A stretch of 64,000 bases of DNA from Pantoea agglomerans. GTDB taxonomy: Bacteria > Pseudomonadota > Gammaproteobacteria > Enterobacterales > Enterobacteriaceae. How positions within the stretch are numbered: position 1 is the stretch's first letter; the number at the start of each line of letters is the position of its first letter. The position numbers and the translations under genes are program-made. Shown in pieces: positions 28,141 to 37,995 of the stretch. The notes under the pieces are model-generated. The model was not told the DNA's origin, did not search any database, and worked only from the letters and a program-made list of their open reading frames with translations. Where the stretch lies: positions 186,001-250,000 of the forward strand of contig NZ_CP090207.1 of assembly GCF_021397715.1 (NCBI RefSeq), in the 5' to 3' direction.

Positions 28141-28914
28141 ATGCAGTCAGGACATCGTGCAGTCGGTCTGATTACGTTTCTGCTGGTACTGGTGATTGGA
28201 GGTATGCTGATTGCCGCTCTTCATTTCAAAAAGAACGCTGATGCGCTGTGGCAAATTGTCAGCGAGAAATGCCTTCCCAATCAGCAGAGTCGTGGTGAAC
28301 CGGCACCCTGCCAGCGGGTCGATCTGCAGCATCGCTACGCCACGCTGAAAGATATTCACGGTCCGCTGCAATATCTGCTGATCCCGATCGATAAAATCAG
28401 CGGCATGGAAAGCCCACAGTTAATTAATGCCGCCACGCCCAACTATTTCGCCTTCGCCTGGCATGAGCGCCAGCTACTGGCGCAACGACGCGGCTCGCCG
28501 ATTGACGATCGGGTGCTGTCACTGGCGATCAACGCGCAGTATGGTCGCACTCAGAACCAGCTCCATATTCACCTCTCCTGTTTACGGCCGGATGTGCGCC
28601 AGCAGCTTGATCAGCTGACACCACGACTGAATGCTGAGTGGCAGGCGGCGACGCTGCGGAACCATCGCTACTGGTTGCGTGCGCTGACGCCAGCAGAGCT
28701 GACACAGCAAAGTGTTTTTATCCGGCTGGCGGATGAGGTGCCACAGGCGCGAACGGCGATGGGGAAATATGGTCTGGCGATGGCGAGTTTGCCCGATGGG
28801 CGGCTGGTGCTGATGGCGATTGAGCGTAACTGGCTATTGCTGAACCGCGGTTCGGCGGAAGAGGTACAGGATCACGACTGCCAGTTAATCCCGCCAATAA
28901 AAAAGGCGGCTTAA
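28141..28914 (+). CDS. cdh: CDP-diacylglycerol pyrophosphatase
   Basis: Hydrolyses CDP-diacylglycerol to phosphatidate and CMP. 257 aa. Residues 8-27 are an N-terminal membrane anchor. The HIT-like motif QLHIHLSCLRP has His142 and His144. GPLQYLLIPIDKISGMESP is conserved. The 3' end of the gene overlaps the terminator of convergent tpiA. Confidence 0.95.
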   Translation: MQSGHRAVGLITFLLVLVIGGMLIAALHFKKNADALWQIVSEKCLPNQQSRGEPAPCQRVDLQHRYATLKDIHGPLQYLLIPIDKISGMESPQLINAATPNYFAFAWHERQLLAQRRGSPIDDRVLSLAINAQYGRTQNQLHIHLSCLRPDVRQQLDQLTPRLNAEWQAATLRNHRYWLRALTPAELTQQSVFIRLADEVPQARTAMGKYGLAMASLPDGRLVLMAIERNWLLLNRGSAEEVQDHDCQLIPPIKKAA

Positions 28915-28923
28915 TCAGCCGCC
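28898..28923 (-). terminator. Intrinsic terminator of tpiA (overlaps cdh 3' end)
   Basis: GGCGGCT (28905-28911) / AGCCGCC (28917-28923); read on the minus strand it is followed by six T. It lies 22 bases past the tpiA stop. Confidence 0.85.
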
Positions 28924-28945
28924 CTCAGGATGGATGCGTTAACGC

Positions 28946-29713
28946 TTAGGCATTTTTTGCCGCAGCGGCTGCTTTAACAATCACGGCAAACGCATCGGCT
29001 TTCAGTGACGCACCGCCAACCAGCGCGCCATCAATGTCGGGCTGGGTGAACAGCTCAGCGGCATTTTTGTCGTTAACCGAACCGCCGTACTGAATGATGA
29101 CCTGTTCAGCGATCGCTGCATCTTTCTTCGCGATGTGATCACGAATAAATTTGTGCACCGCCTGCGCCTGCGCAGGCGTCGCTGATTTGCCGGTACCGAT
29201 AGCCCAGACAGGCTCATACGCGATAACTGCATCTTTAAACGCTTCGGCGCCCTGCGTTTCCAGCACGGCATCCAGCTGACGTGCGCAAACTTCTTCGGTT
29301 TGACCCGCTTCGTTTTCCGCTTCGGTTTCGCCAATGCACAGCACCGGTACCAGACCCACAGACTTCAGCACTGCGTATTTCTTCGCAATAAATTCGTCGC
29401 TTTCTTTGTGGTAGGTGCGGCGTTCGGAGTGACCGATGATGATGTATTTCGCACCGATATCTTTCAGCATCTCCGCAGAAACTTCACCGGTAAAGGCGCC
29501 AGACAGGTTAACGTCTACGTTCTGCGCACCCAGTGCGATGTGGCTACCAGAGATGGCATGTTTCGCCTGCTCGAGATAGAGGGCTGGCGGTGCAATGGCG
29601 ACGCCACACCCATCAACGCCGGAGAGTGCTTTGCGCAGACCGTCGATCAGTTCGGCTGTCATCTGCTTGCTGCCATTCAACTTCCAGTTACCCATAACCA
29701 GTGGATGTCGCAT
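28946..29713 (-). CDS. tpiA: Triosephosphate isomerase
   Basis: Interconverts dihydroxyacetone phosphate and glyceraldehyde 3-phosphate. 255 aa TIM barrel. Lys11 (NWKLNG), His95 (IGHSERR) and Glu167 ([11 protein letters not shown]) are the catalytic residues. The ATG at 29713 is conserved; the frame is open 26 codons further but not homologous. Confidence 0.99.
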   Translation of the reverse strand: MRHPLVMGNWKLNGSKQMTAELIDGLRKALSGVDGCGVAIAPPALYLEQAKHAISGSHIALGAQNVDVNLSGAFTGEVSAEMLKDIGAKYIIIGHSERRTYHKESDEFIAKKYAVLKSVGLVPVLCIGETEAENEAGQTEEVCARQLDAVLETQGAEAFKDAVIAYEPVWAIGTGKSATPAQAQAVHKFIRDHIAKKDAAIAEQVIIQYGGSVNDKNAAELFTQPDIDGALVGGASLKADAFAVIVKAAAAAKNA

Positions 29714-29833
29714 TCTATCCTCCGCATAACGCGATACATGAAAAATCGCTGCCAGCCGGCAGCGTTGTCTGCCAGACAGTATAGAGATCAAATGTGGCGA
29801 TGGCTTTGCTTTTCGTCATTTTTGCCCACATCA

Positions 29834-30424
29834 TCAGGGAGTCGCGAGCGCCAGTTTGACCGGCTCAATGGCAAAGGTTAAGCCCTTATCGCCGTTGTCA
29901 GCCACCACAAAACGCAATGCGCCTTCGACGTGTGCATAGTAGGGCGTTCCCTTACCCTCTTTCAGCAATCCATCCAGCTTTTTACGTCCCTCTTCAGCGC
30001 CTAATCCCGGCACGAAGAAACGCAGCGAGGCGGTCATATAAGCCAGCGCTTTCTCCTGTGATGCGCTCTGATCCGGACCCGGCAACGGCAGCCAGGTAAT
30101 CTGCAACGTTTTGATTTTGCCGGTTCCCGGCTCCAGCGCCGTAGAGGCATACAGGGTTTCATTAATTTTGCTGGCGGCGCGCGTCAGATTGCTTTTATCA
30201 CCCCGATTATCGATGGCGCGATACTCCTGCAGCGGCAGCGCCGGGTTAGCCAGATTATACTTTTCGCGAAACTGGCCGATAGTCATATCAAAGGTAGGTG
30301 CGCCCGCCAGCAGATAGGGCGCCGCGGGCAGTGCATCGGCACGATCCTGCGGTTGCGGATCGGCGGCAAATGCCGGAACCGTCAGCGCAAGCGATAACAG
30401 CAATGCGCCAGGCAAATTCTTCAT
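29834..30424 (-). CDS. yiiQ: DUF1454 family exported protein YiiQ
   Basis: 196 aa protein of unknown function. The signal peptide is residues 1-20 (ending AFAA), so it is periplasmic. Conserved: AAPYLLAGAPTFDMTIGQFRE, ITWLPLPGPDQ, FFVPGLGAEEGRKKL and GTPYYAHVEGALRFVVADNG. The start at 30424 (MKNLPGALLL) places the signal peptide correctly. Located upstream of tpiA as in E. coli. Confidence 0.92.
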   Translation of the reverse strand: MKNLPGALLLSLALTVPAFAADPQPQDRADALPAAPYLLAGAPTFDMTIGQFREKYNLANPALPLQEYRAIDNRGDKSNLTRAASKINETLYASTALEPGTGKIKTLQITWLPLPGPDQSASQEKALAYMTASLRFFVPGLGAEEGRKKLDGLLKEGKGTPYYAHVEGALRFVVADNGDKGLTFAIEPVKLALATP

Positions 30425-30523
30425 TTTGTCGACCCTAACCAGTAAACTCAGGCCCAAATTAGAACGGTTTTTATCCGCGAGGTCAAAAGCGCGGCGGCTT
30501 TAATTTCTCCGGGATGATAATGC

Positions 30524-30958
30524 ATGACGTTACAACAATGGTGTTTTTCTTATCGGGGCCGGCTGGGGCGACGTGATTTCTGGATCTGGCAGGCTGTGTG
30601 GCTGCTGGCTACCACCTTATTATTCGTTCTGGCAGGTAACGACTGGCTCGATACGCAGATGGCTGCGTTTGGCGTGGTTTGCCTGCTGTGGCCTGCCAGC
30701 GCGGTGCTGGTGAAGCGCCTGCACGATCGTAACCGTCGCGGCTACTGGGGATTTTTACTCATCGCCGCCTGGCTGCTGGTGGCGGGAAACTGGAGCATGT
30801 TAGAGGGCATCCTGCCGTGGCTGGTGGGACGCGCCATTCCGTTTGTGATACTGGCGGGATTACTGCTCGATCTCGGCGTGTTTCGCGGCACCCCCGGCGA
30901 TAACCGGTTTGGTGCCGCGGCGCTGCCCGTGCGTTACTGGCAGGCGGCTCACCAGTAA
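30524..30958 (+). CDS. yiiR: DUF805 family inner-membrane protein YiiR
   Basis: 144 aa with three to four predicted TM helices. The DUF805 hallmarks are FSYRGRLGRRDFW at the N-terminus, KRLHDRNRRGYWG in the middle and GTPGDNRFG near the end. Function unknown. Divergent from yiiQ; overlaps convergent fpr by 10 bases. yiiS and uspD, which follow in E. coli, are absent. Confidence 0.92.
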   Translation: MTLQQWCFSYRGRLGRRDFWIWQAVWLLATTLLFVLAGNDWLDTQMAAFGVVCLLWPASAVLVKRLHDRNRRGYWGFLLIAAWLLVAGNWSMLEGILPWLVGRAIPFVILAGLLLDLGVFRGTPGDNRFGAAALPVRYWQAAHQ

Positions 30959-31695
30959 TGTTCGCTGGTGATATGGCCCGGCTTACGCTTCAGGTGTTTA
31001 CGCATCTCGCGCGTCTCTTTGAGCAGTTGCTGGGTATCGCGTACCATCTGCGGGTTGCCGCACAGCATCACATGGCTGCTGTCGGCATCCAGCGATAATC
31101 CCACTGCGCGTTCCAGCTCGCCGTTTTCAATCAGCGCAGGCACCCGACCGGTGAGCGAACCGGCGATCTGTTCGCGGCTGACCACCGTCTGAATATGCAG
31201 CTTGTCGTGATAAGTCTGTTGTAACTGCTGCATCAGCGGTAAAAAACTCAGGTCGGCCGCGTAACGTGCCGCATGAACCAGCACGATATTTTCAAACCTG
31301 TCCAGCCCTTCGCCCTGCTGTAGCATTGACAGATAGGGACCGATAGCGGTGCCGGTCGCCAGCATCCACAAGGTCTGGCAGTCCGGTACTTCATCCAGCA
31401 CAAAGAACCCCGCCGCCTCTTTGGTGACCATCACCTGATCGCCCGGCTGCAGCGCGTGCAGATTCGGGCTGAGCTTGCCTTCCGGTACCGTGACCAGATA
31501 GAACTCCAGCAGGTCATCTTTTGGCGCATTAACGTAGGAGTAAGCGCGCTGCACACGTTCGCCGTCGATTTCTAACGCCAGCTTGGCAAACTGCCCGGCG
31601 ATAAAGGGATCAACGGGCGCCTGAACCCGAAGGCTGAACAGCGCATCCGTCCAGTTTTTCACTTCCTTCACTTCAGCATTGACCCACTCGGCCAT
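30949..31695 (-). CDS. fpr: Ferredoxin/flavodoxin-NADP+ reductase
   Basis: FAD enzyme that moves electrons from NADPH to flavodoxin or ferredoxin; part of the superoxide response in E. coli. 248 aa. RAYSYVNAP binds FAD, ATGTAIGPYLSML binds NADP, and the C-terminal HYW tail stacks on the flavin. The ATG at 31695 (MAEWVNAEV) is conserved. Confidence 0.97.
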   Translation of the reverse strand: MAEWVNAEVKEVKNWTDALFSLRVQAPVDPFIAGQFAKLALEIDGERVQRAYSYVNAPKDDLLEFYLVTVPEGKLSPNLHALQPGDQVMVTKEAAGFFVLDEVPDCQTLWMLATGTAIGPYLSMLQQGEGLDRFENIVLVHAARYAADLSFLPLMQQLQQTYHDKLHIQTVVSREQIAGSLTGRVPALIENGELERAVGLSLDADSSHVMLCGNPQMVRDTQQLLKETREMRKHLKRKPGHITSEHYW

Positions 31696-31968
31696 AATCA
31701 CTCCCTGGTTGTTGATTATTCAGGCAGATGGCTATTTTCGCGACTGCGCCGCAAGATTGCTACCCTGCCTCCGGACAAAGGCTCTAATCGACAAACTGTT
31801 GCGTTACCTTTACAAGCTGGCGCATAAACTTGACGGGCGCAAGTCTGGCCCTTTTCGGTATCCTCTCGCTTTGTCATTTAATCCTGATATTTTTCCCGCC
31901 ATAACGAAGTATCCAGCCGGTTAACGGCTGTTTTAACCCCTTTTCACAGACCGAAATGTTACTCAATC

Positions 31969-33162
31969 ATGAAGAATAAACTGGAAAACCGCCCTTTGCT
32001 GGTGATGCTGATTGTGCTGGTGGCGGTGGGACAGATGGCGCAGACCATCTATGTCCCGGCGATGGCCGCGATGGCTGACGCACTTCACGTACGTGATGGT
32101 GCGCTGCAGCGAGTGATGGCCGCCTATTTAATGACCTATGGCGGATCGCAGCTGATCTACGGTCCGCTGTCAGACAGCGTCGGACGCCGGCCGGTGATCC
32201 TGGCGGGCATGATGATCTTTATGATCGGCGCGATCACCGCGTTGATGGCGACGTCGCTTGATATGCTGGTGCTCGGCAGCGCGGTGCAGGGACTGGGAAC
32301 CGGCGTTGCGGGCGTGATGGCCCGTACCATGCCGCGCGATCTCTATGAGGGACACGCGCTGCGCCGCGCCAACAGCCTGCTCAATATGGGGATTCTGGTC
32401 AGCCCGCTGCTGGCTCCGGTGATTGGCGCACTGCTGACTCAGCTGTTTGGCTGGCATGCCTGCTTCGCCTTCCTGCTGCTGCTCTGTCTGGCCGTAACCG
32501 GCTCGATGGCACGCTGGCTGCCGGAAACCCGACCCTACAGTGCCGAAGTGACGCCGTTCTTTAAACGCTATGTTCGCTTGCTCAGTGACGTCAATTTTGT
32601 CCGCTACATTGTGTTGCTGATTGGCGCGCTGGCGGGCATTGCGGTGTTTGAATCGAGCTGTGGCGTGTTGCTGGGCGGCGTGCTCGGCCTGAACAGCCTG
32701 ACCGTCAGCATTCTGTTTATCCTGCCCATTCCGGCGGCGTTTTTTGGCGCCTGGTTTGCTGGCCGCGAGCAGGGCTCCTGGCATAGCCTGATGTGGTGGG
32801 GCGTGAATAGCTGCCTGCTGGCAGGCGTGCTGATGTGGATCCCGGCCTGGTTCGGCGTAATGAATATCTGGACGCTGCTGGTGCCGGCTGCGCTGTTCTT
32901 CTTTGGCGCGGGGATGCTGTTTCCACTGGCGACGTCGGGCGCAATGGAACCCTACGCCTGGCTGGCGGGTAGCGCGGGCGCGCTGATTGGCGGGATGCAG
33001 AACCTGGGATCGGGCCTGGTGGCGTGGCTGTCAGCCATGATGCCGCAGCGCGATCAGTTCAGCCTCGGCATGCTGATGTTCTTCACGGCGCTGGTGATGC
33101 TGCTCTGTTGGTTGCCGCTCTCACGTCAGCCGGAGCGCGGCAACCAGCCGGTTACAGGATAA
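31969..33162 (+). CDS. emrD: MFS multidrug efflux transporter EmrD
   Basis: 397 aa, 12 predicted TM helices, major facilitator, DHA1 drug/H+ antiporter. VALLVGQMAQTIY-like N-terminus, YGPLSDSVGRRPVILAG (MFS loop 2-3), GVMARTMPRDLYEG, RWLPETRP, and FILPIPAAFFGAWFAGR all match EmrD. In E. coli emrD is elsewhere; here it fills the place between fpr and glpX. It overlaps convergent glpX by 11 bases. Confidence 0.93.
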   Translation: MKNKLENRPLLVMLIVLVAVGQMAQTIYVPAMAAMADALHVRDGALQRVMAAYLMTYGGSQLIYGPLSDSVGRRPVILAGMMIFMIGAITALMATSLDMLVLGSAVQGLGTGVAGVMARTMPRDLYEGHALRRANSLLNMGILVSPLLAPVIGALLTQLFGWHACFAFLLLLCLAVTGSMARWLPETRPYSAEVTPFFKRYVRLLSDVNFVRYIVLLIGALAGIAVFESSCGVLLGGVLGLNSLTVSILFILPIPAAFFGAWFAGREQGSWHSLMWWGVNSCLLAGVLMWIPAWFGVMNIWTLLVPAALFFFGAGMLFPLATSGAMEPYAWLAGSAGALIGGMQNLGSGLVAWLSAMMPQRDQFSLGMLMFFTALVMLLCWLPLSRQPERGNQPVTG

Positions 33163-34162
33163 ACGGGTGCAGCGCCGGATCTTTACGGTCGAGGTAGTGA
33201 ATCGACTGGATGCGGCGAATGGTGCGCGACTTACCGCGAATCAGCAGGGTTTCACTGGTGGCGATATTGCCCTGACGGGTGATGCCCTTTAGCAGGTCGC
33301 CACTGGTAATGCCGGTGGCGGCAAACACCACATTGTCATTGCGCGCCATCTCATCCAGCGCCAGCACTTTACCCGCTTCAATGCCCATCTCCGCGCAGCG
33401 CTGCAGCTCCTGCTCGCCGAGCCGCCGGTTCTCTGCGCTGTCGCCTTTAACCTGATGGCGCGGCAGTAAGCGGCCCTGCATATCGCCGTCCAGCGCGCGG
33501 ATCACCGCCGCTGACACCACGCCTTCCGGTGCGCCGCCGATGCCGTACATCACATCCACTTCGCTGTCCGGCATACAGGTCAGAATAGAGGCCGCCACGT
33601 CGCCATCAGGGAAGGTAAAGACCCGTACACCAAGCTGCTGCAGCCCGGCGATCACGGCGTCATGGCGCGGCTTCGCCAGAATCGACACGGTTAACTGCGC
33701 CAGCGGTTTGTTCATCGCGACGGCGATATTGCGTAGGTTGGTTTCCAGCGGCAGGTCGAGATCGATCTTTCCGCGCGCTGCCGGACCGACAATCAGCTTT
33801 TCCATGTACATGTCGGGCGCATGGAGAAAGCTGCCTTTGTCGCCGACGGCCATCACCGCCAGGGCGTTCGCCTGACCGAGGGCCGTCATGCGGGTGCCTT
33901 CAATCGGATCGACCGCGATATCGACCGCATCGCCGCGCCCGGTGCCGACTTTCTCACCGATATAGAGCATCGGCGCTTCATCGATTTCGCCTTCACCGAT
34001 CACAATCTGACCGTCAATTTCAATCGAGTTGAGTACGTGTCGCATGGCATGGACAGCGGCACCGTCGGCCGCATTTTTGTCGCCGCGTCCTAACCAGTGA
34101 TAGCCTGCCAGGGCGGCAGCTTCGGTTACGCGGGAAAATTCAATCGCAAGTTCTCGTTTCAT
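33152..34162 (-). CDS. glpX: Fructose-1,6-bisphosphatase class II
   Basis: Mn-dependent gluconeogenic phosphatase, 336 aa, in the lithium-sensitive phosphatase fold. GEGEIDEAPMLYIGE and VDPIEGTRM hold the metal ligands; GIGGAPEGVVSAA is another signature. The ATG at 34162 (MKRELAIEF) matches E. coli. It follows glpFK, but a strong hairpin intervenes, so it may be partly separate. Confidence 0.98.
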   Translation of the reverse strand: MKRELAIEFSRVTEAAALAGYHWLGRGDKNAADGAAVHAMRHVLNSIEIDGQIVIGEGEIDEAPMLYIGEKVGTGRGDAVDIAVDPIEGTRMTALGQANALAVMAVGDKGSFLHAPDMYMEKLIVGPAARGKIDLDLPLETNLRNIAVAMNKPLAQLTVSILAKPRHDAVIAGLQQLGVRVFTFPDGDVAASILTCMPDSEVDVMYGIGGAPEGVVSAAVIRALDGDMQGRLLPRHQVKGDSAENRRLGEQELQRCAEMGIEAGKVLALDEMARNDNVVFAATGITSGDLLKGITRQGNIATSETLLIRGKSRTIRRIQSIHYLDRKDPALHPFIL

Positions 34163-34221
34163 GGCATCTACCTGACAAAAAACAGGCAGGCAGTGTAACA
34201 CAGCGGGGCAGCAGGGCGGGG

Positions 34222-34251
34222 AAAAGGCCCGCGACAGCAACGGTCGCGGGC
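34222..34251 (-). terminator. Intrinsic terminator after glpK
   Basis: GCCCGCGAC (34227-34235) / GTCGCGGGC (34243-34251); on the minus strand followed by CTTTTCC. Lies between glpK and glpX, suggesting partial uncoupling. Confidence 0.75.
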
Positions 34252-34258
34252 TTTGATC

Positions 34259-35770
34259 TTACTCTTGATCTTCCCACGCCTGGGCGCGGGCAACGGCTTT
34301 CTTCCAGCCAGCATAACGGAAGTTACGCTCGGTGGTTTCCAGGCTTGGGCGGAACTCACGCTCGATAACCGCTTTCGAGCGGACTTCATCCAGATCCTGC
34401 CAGAAGCCGACCGCCAGACCCGCCAGATAAGCAGAACCCAGCGCGGTGACTTCACGCACTTCCGGACGCTCAACACGGGTGCCGAGGATATCAGACTGGA
34501 ACTGCATCAGGAAGTTGTTGGAAACCGCGCCACCATCGACACGCAGCGCCTGCAGGCGGGTGTTGGCATCATTCTGCATCGCTTCCAGCACGTCACGGGT
34601 CTGATAAGCGATAGACTCCAGCGTCGCACGGATGATGTGGTTAGCGTTGGCACCACGGGTCAGGCCGAAAATCGCACCACGGGCATACGGGTCCCAGTAA
34701 GGTGCGCCCAGGCCGGTGAAAGCAGGCACCATGTAAACGCCGTTGGTGTCTTTCACTTTCATCGCGAAGTATTCAGAGTCAGCAGCTTCACTGATCAGCT
34801 TCATCTCATCGCGCAGCCACTGAATAGAGGCACCACCGATAAACACAGCCCCTTCCAGTGCATAGTTCACTTCACCGCGCGGGCCACAGGCAATAGTGGT
34901 CAGCAGGCCGTGCGTTGAGGTCACCGCTTCAGTACCGGTGTTCATCAGCATAAAGCAGCCGGTGCCGTAGGTATTTTTCGCCATGCCAGGCTGTACACAG
35001 AGCTGGCCATACAGCGCAGCCTGCTGGTCACCGGCAATCCCGGCGATAGGAATACGTGTACCGCCTTTACCGCCGATGTTGGTCTGACCATAGACTTCAG
35101 AAGAGGACTTCACTTCTGGCAGCATTTCACGCGGGATATCCAGGATATCCAGCATACGCTGATCCCACTCCAGCTTATGAATGTTAAACATCATAGTACG
35201 GGAGGCGTTGGTGTAGTCGGTGATATGCACCCGGCCCTGGGTCATTTTCCAGACCAGCCAGGTATCGACGGTACCGAACAGCAGCTCGCCACGTTTCGCA
35301 CGTTCACGCGAGCCTTCAACGTGATCCAGAATCCACTTCACTTTGGTTCCGGAGAAATAAGGGTTAATCACCAGACCGGTAGTGTGCTGGATATACTCTT
35401 CCAGACCCTCTTTCTTCAGTTTGTGGCAGTAATCAGCGGTACGCGGGTCCTGCCAGACGATGGCGTTGTAAATTGGCTTACCGGTCTCTTTTTCCCAGAC
35501 GATAGCGGTTTCGCGCTGGTTGGTGATACCGATTGCCGCGATCTCATCAGAGCGGATGTCGGCATGTGCCAGCACTTCAACCAGCGTTGAGCTTTGTGAA
35601 GCCCAGATATCCATTGGATCATGTTCAACCCAGCCCGCTTTCGGGTAGATCTGGGTAAATTCGCGCTGCGATACCGCGACGATATTGGAGTCGTGGTCAA
35701 GAACGACGGCGCGTGAGCTGGTTGTGCCCTGATCGAGCGCGACAATATATTTTTTATCGGTGGTAGTCAT
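34259..35770 (-). CDS. glpK: Glycerol kinase
   Basis: Phosphorylates glycerol entering by GlpF, trapping it as glycerol 3-phosphate. 503 aa, FGGY family. [15 protein letters not shown] (phosphate 1), [26 protein letters not shown] and [16 protein letters not shown] are visible. It starts 30 bases after glpF. Confidence 0.99.
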   Translation of the reverse strand: MTTTDKKYIVALDQGTTSSRAVVLDHDSNIVAVSQREFTQIYPKAGWVEHDPMDIWASQSSTLVEVLAHADIRSDEIAAIGITNQRETAIVWEKETGKPIYNAIVWQDPRTADYCHKLKKEGLEEYIQHTTGLVINPYFSGTKVKWILDHVEGSRERAKRGELLFGTVDTWLVWKMTQGRVHITDYTNASRTMMFNIHKLEWDQRMLDILDIPREMLPEVKSSSEVYGQTNIGGKGGTRIPIAGIAGDQQAALYGQLCVQPGMAKNTYGTGCFMLMNTGTEAVTSTHGLLTTIACGPRGEVNYALEGAVFIGGASIQWLRDEMKLISEAADSEYFAMKVKDTNGVYMVPAFTGLGAPYWDPYARGAIFGLTRGANANHIIRATLESIAYQTRDVLEAMQNDANTRLQALRVDGGAVSNNFLMQFQSDILGTRVERPEVREVTALGSAYLAGLAVGFWQDLDEVRSKAVIEREFRPSLETTERNFRYAGWKKAVARAQAWEDQE

Positions 35771-35800
35771 AAATTCAGTCCTGATGATAAAAGGTGAAAC

Positions 35801-36655
35801 TTACGCTTTACGCTGCTGAGCGCGCGCAACCGGTTTTTCTGCTGGAACGCTGGCCGGTTCCTGAGCGGTACCTGGCAGGTAACGGGCAATCAGTACGCGA
35901 TAACCGACTGCACCCAGGCAGGCGCCAACCAGCGGGCCAAAAATCGGCACGAGGAAGTAAGGAATGTCACGACCGCCGGTAAAGGCAACGTTACCCCAGC
36001 CTGCCAGCCATGCGAAGATCTTTGGTCCGAAATCACGTGCCGGGTTCAGGGCGAAGCCGGTCAGTGGACCCATCGCGCCACCGATAATCGCCACCAGCAG
36101 GCCGATCAGCAGCGGTGCCAGCGGACCGCGTGGAATGCCGTTGCCGTCATCCGTCAGGCCCATGATGACCGCCATTAATACCGCGGTGATCACCATCTCA
36201 ACCAGGAAAGCCTGGCCCACGCCGATGTGCGGGTTAGGGTAGGTAGAGAAGATGCCTGCCAGGTCGAGGCTTTCAACCGTACCGCGCACCATCTGATGGC
36301 TCTGCTCGTAGTCGATAAACAGGCTGTAGTAGAGACCGTACACCAGCGCCGCAGCACAGAAAGCGCCAGCCACCTGTGACACGATATAAGGTACGACCTT
36401 ACGTCCTTCAAAATTGGCAAACAGGCACAGCGCAACGGTGATTGCCGGATTCAGATGCGCACCTGAAATGCCGGCGGTAAGGTAGGCAGCCATGGAAACA
36501 CCCAGGCCCCAGATAATACAGATTTCCCACTGACCGAAGGCGGCACCGGCGAGTTTCAGTGCAGCCACACAGCCTGCACCAAAGAAAATGATCAAGCCGG
36601 TCCCCAGAAATTCGGCAATACACTGACCTTTGAGCGTGTTAGTTGTCTGACTCAT
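35801..36655 (-). CDS. glpF: Glycerol uptake facilitator
   Basis: Aquaglyceroporin, 284 aa, six TM plus two half-helices. The two NPA motifs are at 69-71 (AHLNPAIT) and 204-206 (ALNPARDFGPK), with Arg207 as selectivity filter. Lets glycerol diffuse in for GlpK. First gene of glpFK; a GlpR operator and a CRP-like site lie upstream. Confidence 0.98.
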   Translation of the reverse strand: MSQTTNTLKGQCIAEFLGTGLIIFFGAGCVAALKLAGAAFGQWEICIIWGLGVSMAAYLTAGISGAHLNPAITVALCLFANFEGRKVVPYIVSQVAGAFCAAALVYGLYYSLFIDYEQSHQMVRGTVESLDLAGIFSTYPNPHIGVGQAFLVEMVITAVLMAVIMGLTDDGNGIPRGPLAPLLIGLLVAIIGGAMGPLTGFALNPARDFGPKIFAWLAGWGNVAFTGGRDIPYFLVPIFGPLVGACLGAVGYRVLIARYLPGTAQEPASVPAEKPVARAQQRKA

Positions 36656-36740
36656 AATATTGTTCCTGAAGCGAGGTTAAATTTTATCAGTTTTTGTTCT
36701 CAGTCCATGAGTCACCCAGCTTTATTGTAGGGCTGTTGTG

Positions 36741-36761
36741 AATTTATCGTTAACGAACATA
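36741..36761. promoter_or_regulatory. GlpR operator upstream of glpF
   Basis: On the minus strand ATGTTCGTTAACGATAAATT, close to the GlpR operator (WATGTTCGWTAWCGAACATW): the left half and centre match fully. GlpR represses glp genes until glycerol 3-phosphate appears. It is 86 bases upstream of glpF. Confidence 0.75.
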
Positions 36762-36786
36762 AACGAGAAATAGCGAAATCGTTTTT

Positions 36787-36802
36787 TGTGTACTGTGTCA
36801 TA
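36787..36802. promoter_or_regulatory. CRP-like site upstream of glpF
   Basis: TGTGT-ACTGTG-TCATA compared with TGTGA-N6-TCACA: 8 of 10 core bases agree. E. coli glpFK is CRP-activated, which supports it. Confidence 0.5.
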
Positions 36803-37059
36803 AAAATGCGCGTTTTCGCGTGTTTCGGTTTTCTTTAATCATCATTGGACCCGGATTGCGGCAGCGGACACGGGCAGCAAAAGCGCAGCCGCAATAAGCG
36901 CAGCGGAATCTTAGGGATTGGCTGAAAAGTGTTACAGACTGCGCCCGGCGCGCCCGCGTTGCTGGACTTGCGGGGTGAGGCTACATACAATCGGGACAAC
37001 GTTGCTGGCTTACGCTGGCATCATCAACGCCTTGCAGGAATTTAGGAGAGGTCAGAAAG

Positions 37060-37299
37060 ATGTCATTTGAAGTGTTTGAGAAACTGGAAGCGAAAGTACA
37101 GCAGGCGATTGATACCATCACCCTGTTGCAGATGGAAATCGAAGAGCTGAAAGAGCAGAACAACTCACTGCGTAACGATGCGCAACAAGTCGCGGGCAAC
37201 CACGACGCGCTGATGCGTGAAAATCAGCACCTGAAAGAAGAGCAACACGTATGGCAGGAACGTCTGCGTGCATTGCTGGGAAAAATGGAAGAGGTTTGA
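37060..37299 (+). CDS. zapB: Cell division protein ZapB
   Basis: 79-aa coiled-coil protein of the Z-ring, bridging ZapA and MatP. Almost the entire chain is heptad coiled coil rich in Gln, Glu and Leu ([20 protein letters not shown]). No TM or Cys. GGAGAGG precedes the ATG. Confidence 0.97.
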   Translation: MSFEVFEKLEAKVQQAIDTITLLQMEIEELKEQNNSLRNDAQQVAGNHDALMRENQHLKEEQHVWQERLRALLGKMEEV

Positions 37300-37315
37300 A
37301 GCCTCAGCTGACGTG

Positions 37316-37343
37316 AAAAACGGGTGCTGAGGCACCCGTTTTC
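37316..37343. terminator. Bidirectional terminator between zapB and rraA
   Basis: CGGGTGC / GCACCCG (37321-37327 with 37332-37338), TGAG loop, AAAA and TTTT flanks on either side. Confidence 0.88.
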
Positions 37344-37353
37344 ATTGCTGGCG

Positions 37354-37839
37354 TTATTCGAGGTCCAGCGCGTCTTCTGACAGGATGATGCCGGTGTTAT
37401 CGGCATAGAGATGGTCGCCGGAAAAGAAGGTGACGCCGCCAAAATTGACGCGCACATCGCTCTCACCAATCCCTTCACCGGCTGCGCCCGCCGGAATCGC
37501 CGCGATAGCCTGAATGCCGATCTCCAGCTCTTCCAGCTCATCAACCTGACGGACCGAACCGTAGATTACCAGGCCTTCCCACTCGTTAGTGGCTGCCAGG
37601 CGCGCCAGCTGGGCATCGACCAGTGCGCGACGGACCGAGCCGCCGCCATCAATCACCAGCACCCGACCACGGCCGTTTTCTTCCAGCAGGTCGTAAAGTA
37701 AGCCGTTGTCTTCAAAGCATTTCACTGTGGTAATCTGACCACCGAATGAAGTGCGCCCACCAAAATTTGAAAAAAGCGGTTCAACAACGTTCACTTCTTC
37801 ATGGTAGATGTCGCAGAGTTCAGATGTATCGTATTTCAT
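37354..37839 (-). CDS. rraA: Ribonuclease E activity regulator RraA
   Basis: 161 aa trimeric protein that binds RNase E and inhibits mRNA decay. [30 protein letters not shown] and [11 protein letters not shown] are conserved. The ATG at 37839 is preferred to the open frame above it. menA, which follows in E. coli, is absent between rraA and hslU. Confidence 0.98.
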   Translation of the reverse strand: MKYDTSELCDIYHEEVNVVEPLFSNFGGRTSFGGQITTVKCFEDNGLLYDLLEENGRGRVLVIDGGGSVRRALVDAQLARLAATNEWEGLVIYGSVRQVDELEELEIGIQAIAAIPAGAAGEGIGESDVRVNFGGVTFFSGDHLYADNTGIILSEDALDLE

Positions 37840-37942
37840 AAGGGTTTCGTCTGTTTGCCACAGGAGCGGTAAGTATATCGCTTTATGCTGATTGTTGGCA
37901 AAATCATCAGTGGAAAAAAGCAGCGTTGCATCAAGAGCATGC

Positions 37943-37973
37943 ATAAAAAAGCCCAACCGGATGGCTGGGCTTT
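37943..37973 (-). terminator. Intrinsic terminator of the hslVU operon
   Basis: AAAGCCCA (37948-37955) / TGGGCTTT (37966-37973); read on the minus strand it ends in TTTTTT. It is 23 bases after the hslU stop. Confidence 0.88.
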
Positions 37974-37995
37974 AGAAAAATGCTGATCGGCTCGA

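Larger units (their letters stand above)
36656..37059. other. Regulatory region between glpF and zapB
   Basis: 404 bases, no gene. The glpF side holds the GlpR operator (36741-36761), another partial GlpR-like stretch with GCGAAA and AACGAG at 36761-36778, and a CRP-like site. The zapB side ends in AGGAGAG, a Shine-Dalgarno site. Nothing else is recognised. Confidence 0.7.

Noticed and set aside
32170..32784. 204-aa frame antisense to emrD
   Set aside because: Gln/His-rich composition from reversed membrane-protein codons; shadow.
34253..34918. 221-aa frame antisense to glpK
   Set aside because: Shadow of a highly conserved gene; no recognisable domain.
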